From assembly GCA_013377095.1 (NCBI GenBank), contig JACAAY010000014.1, positions 1 through 64,000 of the forward strand: a stretch of 64,000 nt of DNA. Direction: 5' to 3'. The DNA is from Desulfuromonadales bacterium. GTDB lineage: Bacteria; Desulfobacterota; Desulfuromonadia; Geobacterales; Pseudopelobacteraceae. The notes beneath the pieces were generated by a model that was not told the origin of the DNA, ran no database searches, and saw nothing but the letters and a program-made list of their open reading frames with translations. The position numbers and the translations under genes are program-made. Positions within the stretch are counted from its first letter, which is position 1; every line of letters begins with the position of its first letter. Below, piece by piece: positions 42,891-51,992 of this stretch.

Positions 42891-44327
42891 CTATTTCTCT
42901 GAACGATCCGGATTCTGCTGCAGATCAACTTCACGAACCGTTCCAAAGGTCGTGAGCGGCTTGTCAAAGGCGCTGGCGTCTCCCACCACAACAATTTTGA
43001 ATGCTTCAGGCTTGAGATGCTTGCGGGCGGCAGACAGGACATCCTGCTTTGTTACTGCGGCGATGTTGCCGCGGTAGGACTCCAGATAGGTGTCAGGGTA
43101 GTTGTAGAACTCAAGCCGGGCCCGTTGGGTTACAATGGCAGCCGGGCTGGTGAAGCCGAACATAAAGGAGTTTATGATATACTCCTTGGCTGATTTTAAC
43201 TCCTGGTCGCTGACCTCTGCCTTTGTCATACCAGAGATGATCTCCCTCATCAGGCCGATGGTTTTTGCGGTGCTTTCGGCTTTGGTCTCGGTCTCGGCGA
43301 TAAAGGTACCGGTGAAGCGGCGGCCGATATCAAAATGGCTGTCAACATTGTAAGCCAGACCCTGATTGGTGCGGATTTCCATGGTCAATCGCGAGGTAAA
43401 ACTGCCACCCAGGATATAATCCAGTATCCGTACCGCGTAGATATCGGGGCTGTCTTTGATTAACCCCAGATGCCCCATGCGAATAACCGTCTGGTTTACC
43501 GCTTTGCGTCCGTAGAGGGTTTCCGCCTTGTACGCGTTTGCCGGCTGGGGAACTTCCCCCGGCTCAGGGGAGGCCGAGGTCGGTTTCTTACCAAAAGCCG
43601 CGTTGAGTGTGCGGATCATGTCGCTGCGTTCGAAGTCGCCCGACACCGCCAGAATCATGTTGTCGACCCGGAAAAAACGGCGATGGAAATCGATGACATC
43701 CTGCCTCGTGATGGCATTCACCGATGCAAAGGTGGGTACCGCCCCCAGAGGGTGTCCGGAATATATCGCCCTGATTATTTCCCGGTCCGCAATCTCCTTG
43801 GGATCGTCATTCTGGCGGCGCAGCCCTTCGATCAGGTGTTTGCGAATCAGTTCGAGGCGTTTTTCGTTGAAATCGGGGTGCAACAGTACGTCGCAAAAAA
43901 TCTGCAGCGATCGGTCCGCATTTTTGGACAAGCTGGTCAGGGAGACTGTTCCCATGTCTGCGGCAATGCTGCTTTCCACGCTGGAGGCCATGAAATCCAG
44001 TTCGTCATCCAGCTTTTCCGGGACTAGGCTGCCGGCGCCACCACTGCGCATGGCGCTGCCGGTCATGTGCGCCAGGCCCGATTTTGTTGCCGGATCATGA
44101 ATCGAGCCGGTGCGTACCATGGCGGTCATGCTGATGATGGGCAGTTCCGTATCACGCAGCAGGTAGACCGGCATGCCGCACTCCAGAACAATCCGTTCTG
44201 CCTTCGGTATCACAAAGCGCAATTCCGGAAAAGTCATGCTGCGGGGATCGGCTTTTCCGCTGTTGGCGGCAAAAACCGTGCTGATGGTGGAGAGTGTCAG
44301 GCAGAGGGCAAGTATCAGACGTTTCAT
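42891..44327 (-). CDS. Exported M16-like protein lacking the zinc motif
   Basis: A 478-residue M16-family protein with signal peptide (LALCLTLSTISTVFA). At the position of HxxEH it reads SGLAHMTGSAMRSGG, so the zinc ligands and Glu are absent and it is predicted inactive. The rest (ADREIIRAIYSGHPLGAVPT, ILDYILGGSFTSRLTMEIRT) is standard. Such proteins pair with an active M16 subunit, encoded immediately upstream with a 4-bp overlap. Confidence 0.92.
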   Translation of the reverse strand: MKRLILALCLTLSTISTVFAANSGKADPRSMTFPELRFVIPKAERIVLECGMPVYLLRDTELPIISMTAMVRTGSIHDPATKSGLAHMTGSAMRSGGAGSLVPEKLDDELDFMASSVESSIAADMGTVSLTSLSKNADRSLQIFCDVLLHPDFNEKRLELIRKHLIEGLRRQNDDPKEIADREIIRAIYSGHPLGAVPTFASVNAITRQDVIDFHRRFFRVDNMILAVSGDFERSDMIRTLNAAFGKKPTSASPEPGEVPQPANAYKAETLYGRKAVNQTVIRMGHLGLIKDSPDIYAVRILDYILGGSFTSRLTMEIRTNQGLAYNVDSHFDIGRRFTGTFIAETETKAESTAKTIGLMREIISGMTKAEVSDQELKSAKEYIINSFMFGFTSPAAIVTQRARLEFYNYPDTYLESYRGNIAAVTKQDVLSAARKHLKPEAFKIVVVGDASAFDKPLTTFGTVREVDLQQNPDRSEK

Positions 44328-45832
44328 TTGTTTTCAGCCCCCTTGGTGGCGATAAAACCGACCATGCGGTTCTCTTGTGTAAAATAGGTGCGGGCCACAC
44401 GTTGGATGTCAGCCGGGGTGACTGCGGCCACCTTGCGGCGATACTCGCTCATGTAGCGCCAGCTGCCGGTAAGTGCCTCGTACTCTGTCAGATTGCGCGC
44501 TAATCCCCCGTTGGTACCCATTCGTCGGGCCTCTTCGAAATCTATGCCATTGAGGACCCGTTGCAATTCCCGTTCACTGACCGGTTCTTTCTTGAGACGC
44601 TCCAACTCGGCCAGGATAACCTGCTCCACCTCCCGGATCGTGTGCGGGGCGCGGGGGTTGGAGTTAAACACCAGCAGATTGGGAAAACGGCTGCCGGGGG
44701 CATCGAAAACAGACACATCAGTGGCGATCTGTGACTCGAGAACCAGTTTCTTGTACAACCGCGAAGTGCGGCCGTGGCCAAGGACAGTGCTGACGACATC
44801 AAAGACATAGTCATCGGCAGCGGAGATGGCCGGCTTGTGAAATCCGAGCAGCAGCGTCGGTTCTGATTCGGCAACCACTTCAATGCGGCGTTCACCAGCC
44901 TGTTTCGGCTCAATGGTCGTGACCGGAGCCGGTTTCTTTCCCGGGGGGATGGCGCCGAAATAGCGTTCCACAAGGGCAATGGTTGCTGCGGTGTCGATAT
45001 CACCGACAATGGCCACAATTGCGCTCTGGGGGCCGTAATAGTCATGAAAAAAACGTTCGGCTTTGGTGCGGGTCAGGTTTTCTATGTCCGACATCCAGCC
45101 AATGGTCGGTTGCCCATAGGGGTGCGCCAGATAGGAGGACGCCAGGAAGGTCTCCCACAACTTGCTTTCCGGGTCGGAATCGTAGGAGCGGCGGCGCTCC
45201 TCCATCACTACTGACCGTTCCGTGTAGAACTCCCGCAGCACTGCGTTCTGCATTCGGTCGGATTCAATGGCGGCCCACAGTTCCAGTTTGTTTGACGGCA
45301 GGCTGATCAGGTAGGTTGTGCCGTCACGGCTGGTAAAGGCATTGTAGCCAACGCCTCCGTTTTTTGAGTACAACTCGAAAAATTCATCCTTGACAACGTA
45401 TCTGCCCGCCTCGGCTTCCAGCTTTGACAGTTGTTGCGTCAGTTCGGTCACCCGAACTGCGTCGGCTTTGTCCCGTTTGGCTTTTTCGGCGATCAGGGAC
45501 TGGCCGGCCTGTTCGATACTGTCCAGCAGCGGTTTCTCGGCCGCATAATTCGTGGTCCCCAGGGTGGTGGTTCCCTTGAAGAGCATATGCTCCAGTAGGT
45601 GGGCTATGCCACGTTCGTCGCTTCTCTCGTCCACACTCCCTACCCGGAACCGGATCCAGGCCGCGACCGTTGGCGAGGTGTGGCGTTCGACCATCAGCAG
45701 TTTCAGGCCGTTTTTCAGGGTGTGTTCAACGACTTTTTCCTCCAGGCCTGTCCTGAGCATAGCCAAAGGAGCGGCGTGAAGGGGGGTAACAAAGAGGGAT
45801 ACTGCTACTGCAATCGCAAAAAATGTACGCAT
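44324..45832 (-). CDS. Exported M16 zinc peptidase (active subunit)
   Basis: A 502-residue exported M16 peptidase: signal peptide (FAIAVAVSLFVTPLHAAP), zinc motif HLLEHMLFKG (HxxEH), a coiled insertion at about 100-140, and downstream Glu in the VMEERRRSYDSDPE segment. It probably forms a heterodimer with the inactive homologue next to it. It follows mlaD by 27 nt, suggesting the protease pair is tied to lipid-transport/envelope maintenance. Confidence 0.93.
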   Translation of the reverse strand: MRTFFAIAVAVSLFVTPLHAAPLAMLRTGLEEKVVEHTLKNGLKLLMVERHTSPTVAAWIRFRVGSVDERSDERGIAHLLEHMLFKGTTTLGTTNYAAEKPLLDSIEQAGQSLIAEKAKRDKADAVRVTELTQQLSKLEAEAGRYVVKDEFFELYSKNGGVGYNAFTSRDGTTYLISLPSNKLELWAAIESDRMQNAVLREFYTERSVVMEERRRSYDSDPESKLWETFLASSYLAHPYGQPTIGWMSDIENLTRTKAERFFHDYYGPQSAIVAIVGDIDTAATIALVERYFGAIPPGKKPAPVTTIEPKQAGERRIEVVAESEPTLLLGFHKPAISAADDYVFDVVSTVLGHGRTSRLYKKLVLESQIATDVSVFDAPGSRFPNLLVFNSNPRAPHTIREVEQVILAELERLKKEPVSERELQRVLNGIDFEEARRMGTNGGLARNLTEYEALTGSWRYMSEYRRKVAAVTPADIQRVARTYFTQENRMVGFIATKGAENK

Positions 45833-45859
45833 GGCTACTTCCTCTAATTCCGCACTGTA

Positions 45860-46942
45860 CTAAAAGAGTGAAAACTTAACATAACGGCCCGGATTTTTCT
45901 TGATATCGGTTACCAGCACCTCAACGGAATCTACCATTCGGTTCATCCTGTCATAGAGTTCCTTTTCGTTGATGGCCTTACCCAGGCTGCCGTTGCCACT
46001 GTTGATACGGCCGGTGATTTCCTCAATGGCCCTGACCGAATTGTCGGCGCGGGTGAGCAGGGAAATCCCCTTGTCGTAGGCATCCCGGTCGTTGATCAGC
46101 ATGCCGAGGGTGCCACTACGGGACGTCAGTTTGCGATTCAGTTCGCGTACGTCGCCGGCAGCCTGAACGCTGGTGTCCGCCAGTGATGTCAGCTTGTTAT
46201 AGAGCGTTTTGTCATAGATCAACCGGTTGAGTGTGCCGTCGGATTTCTGCATGTCCTGCAGGGTCTGGTCGGCGCGGTTGAGGATGCTGATCAGCCTGTT
46301 GAATGGTTCCGGATCGCGGTTCAGCTTCCCCAGGGTGCCTTCACCGCGGTTGATGGTGATGGTCAGGGCGCTCAACTCGCCGGTCAGCTTGACGATGTTG
46401 GAATACAGCACCGGATCGGTGGTCAGCTTGCCCAGTGTGCCCTTGCCCTGGCTGATGTTGTCCACGATGACGTTCAGGCGGTCAAAAGTTGTTCCGGCCT
46501 TCTGAACCACGTCATCCAGCTTTGCCGTGGACGTTCCGTGCAGCAGATCGGGCGGCGCCTGGGAGTAAGTGCGGGACGGGGCGATATCCACATATTTTTC
46601 GCCCATCAGGCCGCGGGTCTTGATGGTGATTTTTGAGTCGGCACCGATTTTACGCAGGGCACCATGCTCTGCCTCGATAAAAATGGTTACCTCATTGGAC
46701 TTTTCCGGGTTGACGAACTCGACTGCGGTCACCACTCCCACATCGACCCCGGCCAGCCAGACCGGAGCGCCCTCCTTGAGTCCTGCCACGTCATCCATTA
46801 CGACCCGAAATGAGCCCTTGGGGGTGAACATCTTGGTCTTTTGCCCCATCAGCAGGACACCAGCCGCGATAAAAACCAGCGCCATGAAGATGAATACCCC
46901 TGCGCGTACCTGGGCCCAGCCTATCCTGTTGCTTTGTTCCAT
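45860..46942 (-). CDS. mlaD: MlaD-like MCE lipid-binding protein
   Basis: A 360-residue MCE protein: N-terminal helix (GVFIFMALVFIAAGVLLMG), an MCE domain at about 38-115 (FRVVMDDVAGLKEGAPVWLA, VWLAGVDVGVV) and a long helical region with repeating GTLGKL(N/T)xDP units (for example GKGTLGKLTTDP, GEGTLGKLNRDP). It binds phospholipid in the periplasm and hands it to or from the MlaFE transporter. Follows mlaF by 22 nt. No MlaB or MlaC gene is present in the cluster. Confidence 0.92.
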   Translation of the reverse strand: MEQSNRIGWAQVRAGVFIFMALVFIAAGVLLMGQKTKMFTPKGSFRVVMDDVAGLKEGAPVWLAGVDVGVVTAVEFVNPEKSNEVTIFIEAEHGALRKIGADSKITIKTRGLMGEKYVDIAPSRTYSQAPPDLLHGTSTAKLDDVVQKAGTTFDRLNVIVDNISQGKGTLGKLTTDPVLYSNIVKLTGELSALTITINRGEGTLGKLNRDPEPFNRLISILNRADQTLQDMQKSDGTLNRLIYDKTLYNKLTSLADTSVQAAGDVRELNRKLTSRSGTLGMLINDRDAYDKGISLLTRADNSVRAIEEITGRINSGNGSLGKAINEKELYDRMNRMVDSVEVLVTDIKKNPGRYVKFSLF

Positions 46943-46964
46943 GTCACGTCCTGTTCAATGTTTG

Positions 46965-47717
46965 TTAAACGAACAGCGATTGATCGGTCGGCGCCAGAAA
47001 CTCCCGTACCTCCGGGATGGCGCTGGCCCGCATCTCCGCTTCGGTCCCTTCGAACAGCATGTTCGCCTGGTGCAGAAAGGTGAATCGGTCCGATGTCGCA
47101 AAGGCGGTTTCCAGGTCGTGGGTAACCATCAGGGTGGTTTTTCCCTCGGCCTGCAGGCGCTGTATCAGGTTGCAGATGTTGTAGACCCCGATCGGGTCGA
47201 GGCCGGTGGTCGGCTCGTCAAAAAAAATATACTCCGGGTCGGCCGCCAGTGCCCGGGCAATGGCCACCCGTTTTTTCATGCCACCGGAAAGCTCAGCCGG
47301 ATACAGATTCAGGGCCTGTTCAACCCCCACGAACCCCAGTTTTTCCACTACGATCCGTTCGATTTCCGCCGTGCTCAAGCGACCCTCCTCGAACAGCCGG
47401 TAACCCACATTTTCCCCGACGGTCATGGAATCAAACAACGCTCCGCCCTGGAAAACGATGGCAATGCATTTGCGCAGCTCCATATAGGCTGATTCCGGCA
47501 GACCGGTGATACATTGGTCGGCGATGAAAACCTTGCCTGAGGTGGGTTGCAGCAGCCCCAGCAGCAACTTGAGAATAGTGGTTTTTCCGGAGCCGCTGAC
47601 ACCCAGGATGGTGCGGTTGACCCCCCGTTCCAGGCTGAAGTCGAAGTTCCCCAGGATTTTTCGGCCGCCGATGGTATAGCACAGTTTTTCCATGCGGATG
47701 GAGTTGGCGGGGCTCAT
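46965..47717 (-). CDS. mlaF: MlaF-like ABC transporter ATPase
   Basis: A 250-residue ABC ATPase of the Mla/Ttg2A type: Walker A GVSGSGKTT, Q-loop FQGGALFDSMTV, signature LSGGMKKRVAIARAL and Walker B IFFDEPTTGLDP, followed by TLMVTHDLETAF. The open frame extends to 47831, but ATG 47717 matches the family start and overlaps the EVE gene stop as ATGA. Powers inter-membrane lipid transport. Confidence 0.94.
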   Translation of the reverse strand: MSPANSIRMEKLCYTIGGRKILGNFDFSLERGVNRTILGVSGSGKTTILKLLLGLLQPTSGKVFIADQCITGLPESAYMELRKCIAIVFQGGALFDSMTVGENVGYRLFEEGRLSTAEIERIVVEKLGFVGVEQALNLYPAELSGGMKKRVAIARALAADPEYIFFDEPTTGLDPIGVYNICNLIQRLQAEGKTTLMVTHDLETAFATSDRFTFLHQANMLFEGTEAEMRASAIPEVREFLAPTDQSLFV

Positions 47718-48193
47718 GGGAAGGGTGTCTCCCCCATGGCAAGGATGACGTTCCATTGATCGGGTGTCACCGGCTGGATCGAGAGCCGGCTGCGTTTGAC
47801 CAGCGGCATGTCGGCCAGTAGCGGGTTGCACTTGATCTGTTCCAGCGTGACCGGCGTTATGAGCGGTTTGACAAAGCGCACATCAACCATGTACCAGATC
47901 GGATTTTCAGGTGAGGATTTGGGGTCGAAATGTTCTGCGTTGGGATCGCGTGCGGTGGTGTCGGGATAGCCCTCCCGCACGACTTGGGCTATGCCGACTA
48001 TGGCAGGCTCGGGGATGTTGCTGTGATAGAACAGCACCAGGTCCCGCTGCTTGATCGTGTCGCGCAGGAAGTTGCGGGCCTGGTAGTTGCGCACCCCATC
48101 CCAGGGTTCGGTCATGTCGGGACGTTGTTTCAGGTCGTCAAAGGAAAAACAACCCGGTTCGGTTTTAAACAGCCAGTGGTTCAAAGGTCTCAC
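47714..48193 (-). CDS. EVE-domain protein inside the mla operon
   Basis: A 159-residue EVE-domain (ASCH/PUA-like) protein recognised from HWLFKTEPGCFSFDDL, WDGVRNYQARNFLRD, LVLFYHSN and GIAQVVREGYPD. EVE domains bind modified bases in nucleic acids in characterised cases. It overlaps both mlaE (4 bp) and mlaF (4 bp), so it is fully embedded in the lipid-transport operon with no obvious functional link. Confidence 0.9.
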   Translation of the reverse strand: MRPLNHWLFKTEPGCFSFDDLKQRPDMTEPWDGVRNYQARNFLRDTIKQRDLVLFYHSNIPEPAIVGIAQVVREGYPDTTARDPNAEHFDPKSSPENPIWYMVDVRFVKPLITPVTLEQIKCNPLLADMPLVKRSRLSIQPVTPDQWNVILAMGETPFP

Positions 48194-48960
48194 CTGAACG
48201 CCACGAATATCTTGGAAATGAAGAAATCCGATACCAGGATCATGACCGACGACAGCACCACGGCCTGTTTGGCCGCAGCTCCCACGCCCTCTGCACCGCC
48301 ACGGGTGTTCAGGCCGATGTAGCAGCCGGTGACGGCGATAATCAGGCCGAAGAAGACCGGTTTCAGCAACCCCTCGATCAGGTCCTGAAACACCATGAAC
48401 TGCGGAAGCCCGCTGATGTACATGGTCGGGTTGATGCTGTAGCCCGATGACATGATATAGCCGCCCAGTATGGAGACGACATCGGTTACCACCGTCAGCA
48501 GCGGCATGGCCAGCAGCATGGCCTTCAGGCGCGGGGTTGCCAGGCGTTTGATGATATCGGTTCCCTCCACCCGCATGGCATCCACCTGCTCGGTGACCAC
48601 CATGGTGCCAAGTTCGGCGGTGATGGCCGACCCGACCCGCCCGGCTACCATCAGCGAGGAGAGCACCGGCCCCAGTTCCTTGATCATGGTCACCGCCACC
48701 ATGCCTCCCACATAGCTGGTGGCGGCAAAAGGCTTGAGTTGAATCAGCGATTGCAATGCCATGACCATGCCGGAGAACAGGCCGGTCAGGATACAGATAA
48801 ACAGGGAGGAAAACCCCAGTTTGTCAAACTGCGTCACAAATTCACGGTAGTAGAACGGCCTCCGCACCATGCGTACAAACGTCTTGCCCGCCAGGCTGAA
48901 ATAGCTCTGAAATTCATGGAAGAACGTGATCAGAATTCTGTCGACGACCGCGATGTCCAT
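48190..48960 (-). CDS. mlaE: MlaE-like ABC transporter permease
   Basis: A 256-residue permease with the MlaE signature: a hydrophobic start of the domain FTGLFSGMVMALQ-like (TGLFSGMVMALQSLIQL), then GPVLSSLMVAGRVGSAITAE, then TEQVDAMRVEGTD. Five or so membrane helices follow one interfacial helix. It lies 3 nt downstream of lon. Confidence 0.94.
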   Translation of the reverse strand: MDIAVVDRILITFFHEFQSYFSLAGKTFVRMVRRPFYYREFVTQFDKLGFSSLFICILTGLFSGMVMALQSLIQLKPFAATSYVGGMVAVTMIKELGPVLSSLMVAGRVGSAITAELGTMVVTEQVDAMRVEGTDIIKRLATPRLKAMLLAMPLLTVVTDVVSILGGYIMSSGYSINPTMYISGLPQFMVFQDLIEGLLKPVFFGLIIAVTGCYIGLNTRGGAEGVGAAAKQAVVLSSVMILVSDFFISKIFVAFR

Positions 48961-48963
48961 GGA

Positions 48964-51264
48964 TCAGAGTGCCGCCGCAAGGGCCTCGCGAGCCTCGTTG
49001 ATAAAGGTGAATTGCAGTTCGTTGCGTACATTTTCAGGTATGTCTTCCAGGTCGTCGCGATTCCGTTCCGGAGCAACGATTTTCCTGACACCGGCCCGGT
49101 GGGCGGCCAGCACTTTCTCCTTCAGGCCTCCGATTGCCAGCACCCGCCCGGTCAGGGTTATCTCGCCGGTCATTGAGACGTCGCGTTTGGCCGGTTTGCC
49201 GGTCAGCAGCGACACCAGGGCCGTGACAATGGTCACCCCGGCCGAAGGACCGTCCTTGGGGATGGCCCCGGAGGGGACATGAATATGGATGGTCCTGTTT
49301 TCAAAGGCTTCCGGCTTAATGCCGAAATCATCGGCGTGGGCTTCAATGTAGGAGAGCGCTGCCCGGGCCGATTCCTTCATGACATCCCCCAGGGAGCCGG
49401 TCAGGATCAGTTCCGCCTTGCCCGGCATGCTGGTGGCTTCCACAAAGAGGATGTCACCGCCTGACTCGGTCCAAGCCATGCCGGTGACGACTCCGATGCG
49501 GTCATTCTCGGCGGCCACTTCATTGTGAAATTTGCGTGGTCCCAGCAGTTCGGCCACAATCTCGGGAGTGATGGGGGTGCGCAGCGGTTTCTTCTGGGTG
49601 ATCTCCTTGGCCAGCTTGCGGCAGATGGTGGCGATAGTGCGCTGCATGTTGCGCACGCCCGCTTCCCTGGTGTAGTCGGAGATGATCTTGGTGACGGCGT
49701 CGTCATGGAACTCGGGCGGCATGTCAGCCAGCCCATTCTCCTCGATTTCGCGTCTGATAATGAAATTGCGGGCGATGTGCAGCTTTTCTTCCGTGCTATA
49801 GCCGGCCAGACGGATGACCTCCATCCTGTCTTTCAGCGGACCGGGGATCGGGTCGAGCTGGTTGGCAGTGGTGATGAACATTACCTTGGACAGGTCAAAG
49901 GGGACATCCAGATAATGATCCTGGAAGGAGAAATTCTGCTCCGGGTCAAGCACCTCCAGCAGCGCCGAGGCGGGGTCGCCACGGAAGTCCTGGCCCAGTT
50001 TGTCGATTTCGTCCAGCATGAAGACTGGGTTGTTGCTTCCACAGCGGAAGATCTCCTTGATGATCCGGCCGGGCAGCGCTCCGATGTAGGTACGGCGGTG
50101 ACCACGGATTTCGGCTTCGTCCCGCATGCCTCCCAGGGAGATACGGACGAATTTTCTGCCCAGCGAGCGGGCGATGGACTTGCCCAGGCTGGTTTTGCCC
50201 ACGCCGGGAGGACCGACAAAACAGAGCACCGGCCCTTTCATGTTATCCTTCAGCGAACGTACCGCCAGGAACTCCAGAATTCGCTCCTTGATTTTTTTAA
50301 GATCGTAGTGATCCTCGTTGAGGATCTCTTCGGCCCTGATGATATCCAGGCTGTCGGATGTGGAGCTGGTCCAGGGCATGCCGGCCAGGTAATCCAGGTA
50401 GGTGCGTGAAACGGTATACTCGGGAGAAGCCTGGTTGATGCGCTCCAGGCGTTTGAGCTCCTTGATGGCAATTTTGTGGACATCCTCCGGCAGGCCGGCT
50501 TCCTCAATGCGTTTACGCAGTTCGTTGATATCCGATGTGCGGGCGTCGTCTTCACCCAACTCATCCTGGATATGCTTCATCTGCTCCCGCAGGATGTATT
50601 CCTTCTGGTTCTTGCCGACCTTGCGGTTGACTTCAGTATTGATATCACTTTTGACCTGCAAACGCTGAACTTCGTTGGTCAGGTACACGTACACTTTTTT
50701 GAGCCGCTCCAGAGGATCGATCGTCTCCAGCAATTCCTGAAGACCTTCAAGCGGCAGGTTGACGTACAGCGCCACCAGGTCGGACAAACGGGCCGGGTTG
50801 TCGATGTAGTCGATCATCTTCATGACGTCGTCCGGTAACGGTTTGCCGTGGGAAAGTGCAATTTTCAGCAGAGCGTTCAGGCTTTGAACCAGTGCGTCGG
50901 AAACCATGCCCTTTTCCACAAATTCCCTGACCAGTTCGCAGTGGGCCATGGGGATTGGCCCCGACAGGTCCAACTCGAGGATCTTCAGCCGATTCAACCC
51001 CTCCATGGTTATTTTGAACTTGTCGTCAGCAATTTTAGTGATCTTGTTGACCCGGCAGAGGGTCCCTATTTCGCGGTGGTCAGACGGTTGATCGCCATCG
51101 CGAAGCGCCACCGCCACAAGGTTGTCGTGTTCGCTTGCTGCTTTAAAGATCTGCACATCCCGTTCATCTATGAAGAGCGGGAAGATCATGTAGGGAAAGG
51201 GGACCATTTCTTTTTGAAGGAAAATGGGCAGTTTCTCGGGTAGTTCCATGTCGGTGTAGGGCAT
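48964..51264 (-). CDS. lon: ATP-dependent Lon protease
   Basis: A 766-residue LonA: N-terminal substrate-binding domain (about 1-290), AAA+ module with Walker A GPPGVGKTS and Walker B VFMLDEIDK, and protease domain with the Ser-Lys dyad Ser674 in KDGPSAG and Lys717 in GGLKEK. Degrades misfolded and regulatory proteins. It heads the leftward cluster lon-mlaE-EVE-mlaF-mlaD. Confidence 0.97.
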   Translation of the reverse strand: MPYTDMELPEKLPIFLQKEMVPFPYMIFPLFIDERDVQIFKAASEHDNLVAVALRDGDQPSDHREIGTLCRVNKITKIADDKFKITMEGLNRLKILELDLSGPIPMAHCELVREFVEKGMVSDALVQSLNALLKIALSHGKPLPDDVMKMIDYIDNPARLSDLVALYVNLPLEGLQELLETIDPLERLKKVYVYLTNEVQRLQVKSDINTEVNRKVGKNQKEYILREQMKHIQDELGEDDARTSDINELRKRIEEAGLPEDVHKIAIKELKRLERINQASPEYTVSRTYLDYLAGMPWTSSTSDSLDIIRAEEILNEDHYDLKKIKERILEFLAVRSLKDNMKGPVLCFVGPPGVGKTSLGKSIARSLGRKFVRISLGGMRDEAEIRGHRRTYIGALPGRIIKEIFRCGSNNPVFMLDEIDKLGQDFRGDPASALLEVLDPEQNFSFQDHYLDVPFDLSKVMFITTANQLDPIPGPLKDRMEVIRLAGYSTEEKLHIARNFIIRREIEENGLADMPPEFHDDAVTKIISDYTREAGVRNMQRTIATICRKLAKEITQKKPLRTPITPEIVAELLGPRKFHNEVAAENDRIGVVTGMAWTESGGDILFVEATSMPGKAELILTGSLGDVMKESARAALSYIEAHADDFGIKPEAFENRTIHIHVPSGAIPKDGPSAGVTIVTALVSLLTGKPAKRDVSMTGEITLTGRVLAIGGLKEKVLAAHRAGVRKIVAPERNRDDLEDIPENVRNELQFTFINEAREALAAAL

Positions 51265-51372
51265 AGGGATTCCTGGTGGTTTTTTGTATTTTTATGATGC
51301 GGCGCATCGGAGGTGCGAAAGAGTTGGTTGTCCTGTCATGCTTGGGAATGGACACAAGGTGCCAATCGCAAA

Positions 51373-51401
51373 ACTTTAGCATGTTTTTTGCCACAATTCA
51401 A
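51373..51401 (-). promoter_or_regulatory. Weak candidate promoter of lon
   Basis: On the complementary strand: TTGAAT (51401-51396), 17-nt spacer, TAAAGT (51378-51373), about 110 nt upstream of lon. No CIRCE or clear sigma32 element is seen. Confidence 0.3.
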
Positions 51402-51405
51402 AATA

Positions 51406-51990
51406 CTATACCGGTTGTCCATCGCGCACCCGGATCTTGACCAGGCGTACGGGAGCAGATGAACCGGCCAGATTTCGGTACAGCATGGTCAGGAAACGAA
51501 TCGTGACCAGACGGTGGATGAAGGCCTGGGTGAGACGGTAGAGCCAGAACCGGACAGGGGAGGGGGACGGACCACCCAGGATCAGTGGGCAAAAATCGCA
51601 CAGCAGTAGCGATACCTTGACCCCAGCATCGACCTGTTCTACGCCGAATCGAAGTTCTCCACGGTCGCACTGGCGTGGCTGAACCAGTATGCCGCCGCAG
51701 ATGCGCAGAATCGAAACATTTTTATCTTGTCTGTTATCCGGGGGGAGGAAGCTGATCAGGCTGATGCTGCTGGAGAGCAGGCGAAATTCCACTCCTTCTT
51801 CAAAAAACGTTGGCCGGATAAGGGTCGCGGTACATGAGCGGATATAGTCGAGATAGCGATTGCGCAGGATGTCGGGGGTAAGAGAATCCGCAATGCTGAT
51901 CGGAAAGATGCTCCACTGCAGGGAGAACACCGAGGCGTCTTCCACCAGAACCTGCTGGCAGGCAATTTCCTGTGAGTGGGGTGTCGCCAT
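51406..51990 (-). CDS. Hypothetical protein
   Basis: A 194-residue protein with no domain I recognise. Alternating hydrophobic segments (ISLISFLPPD, VSLLLCDFCPLIL) suggest a beta-rich core; the C-terminus is helical and basic (FIHRLVTIRFLTMLYRNLAG). No signal peptide. ATG 51990 lies 2 nt after the DUF985 stop, so the two are likely cotranslated. Start TTG 51996 is possible. Confidence 0.6.
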   Translation of the reverse strand: MATPHSQEIACQQVLVEDASVFSLQWSIFPISIADSLTPDILRNRYLDYIRSCTATLIRPTFFEEGVEFRLLSSSISLISFLPPDNRQDKNVSILRICGGILVQPRQCDRGELRFGVEQVDAGVKVSLLLCDFCPLILGGPSPSPVRFWLYRLTQAFIHRLVTIRFLTMLYRNLAGSSAPVRLVKIRVRDGQPV

Positions 51991-51992
51991 GG

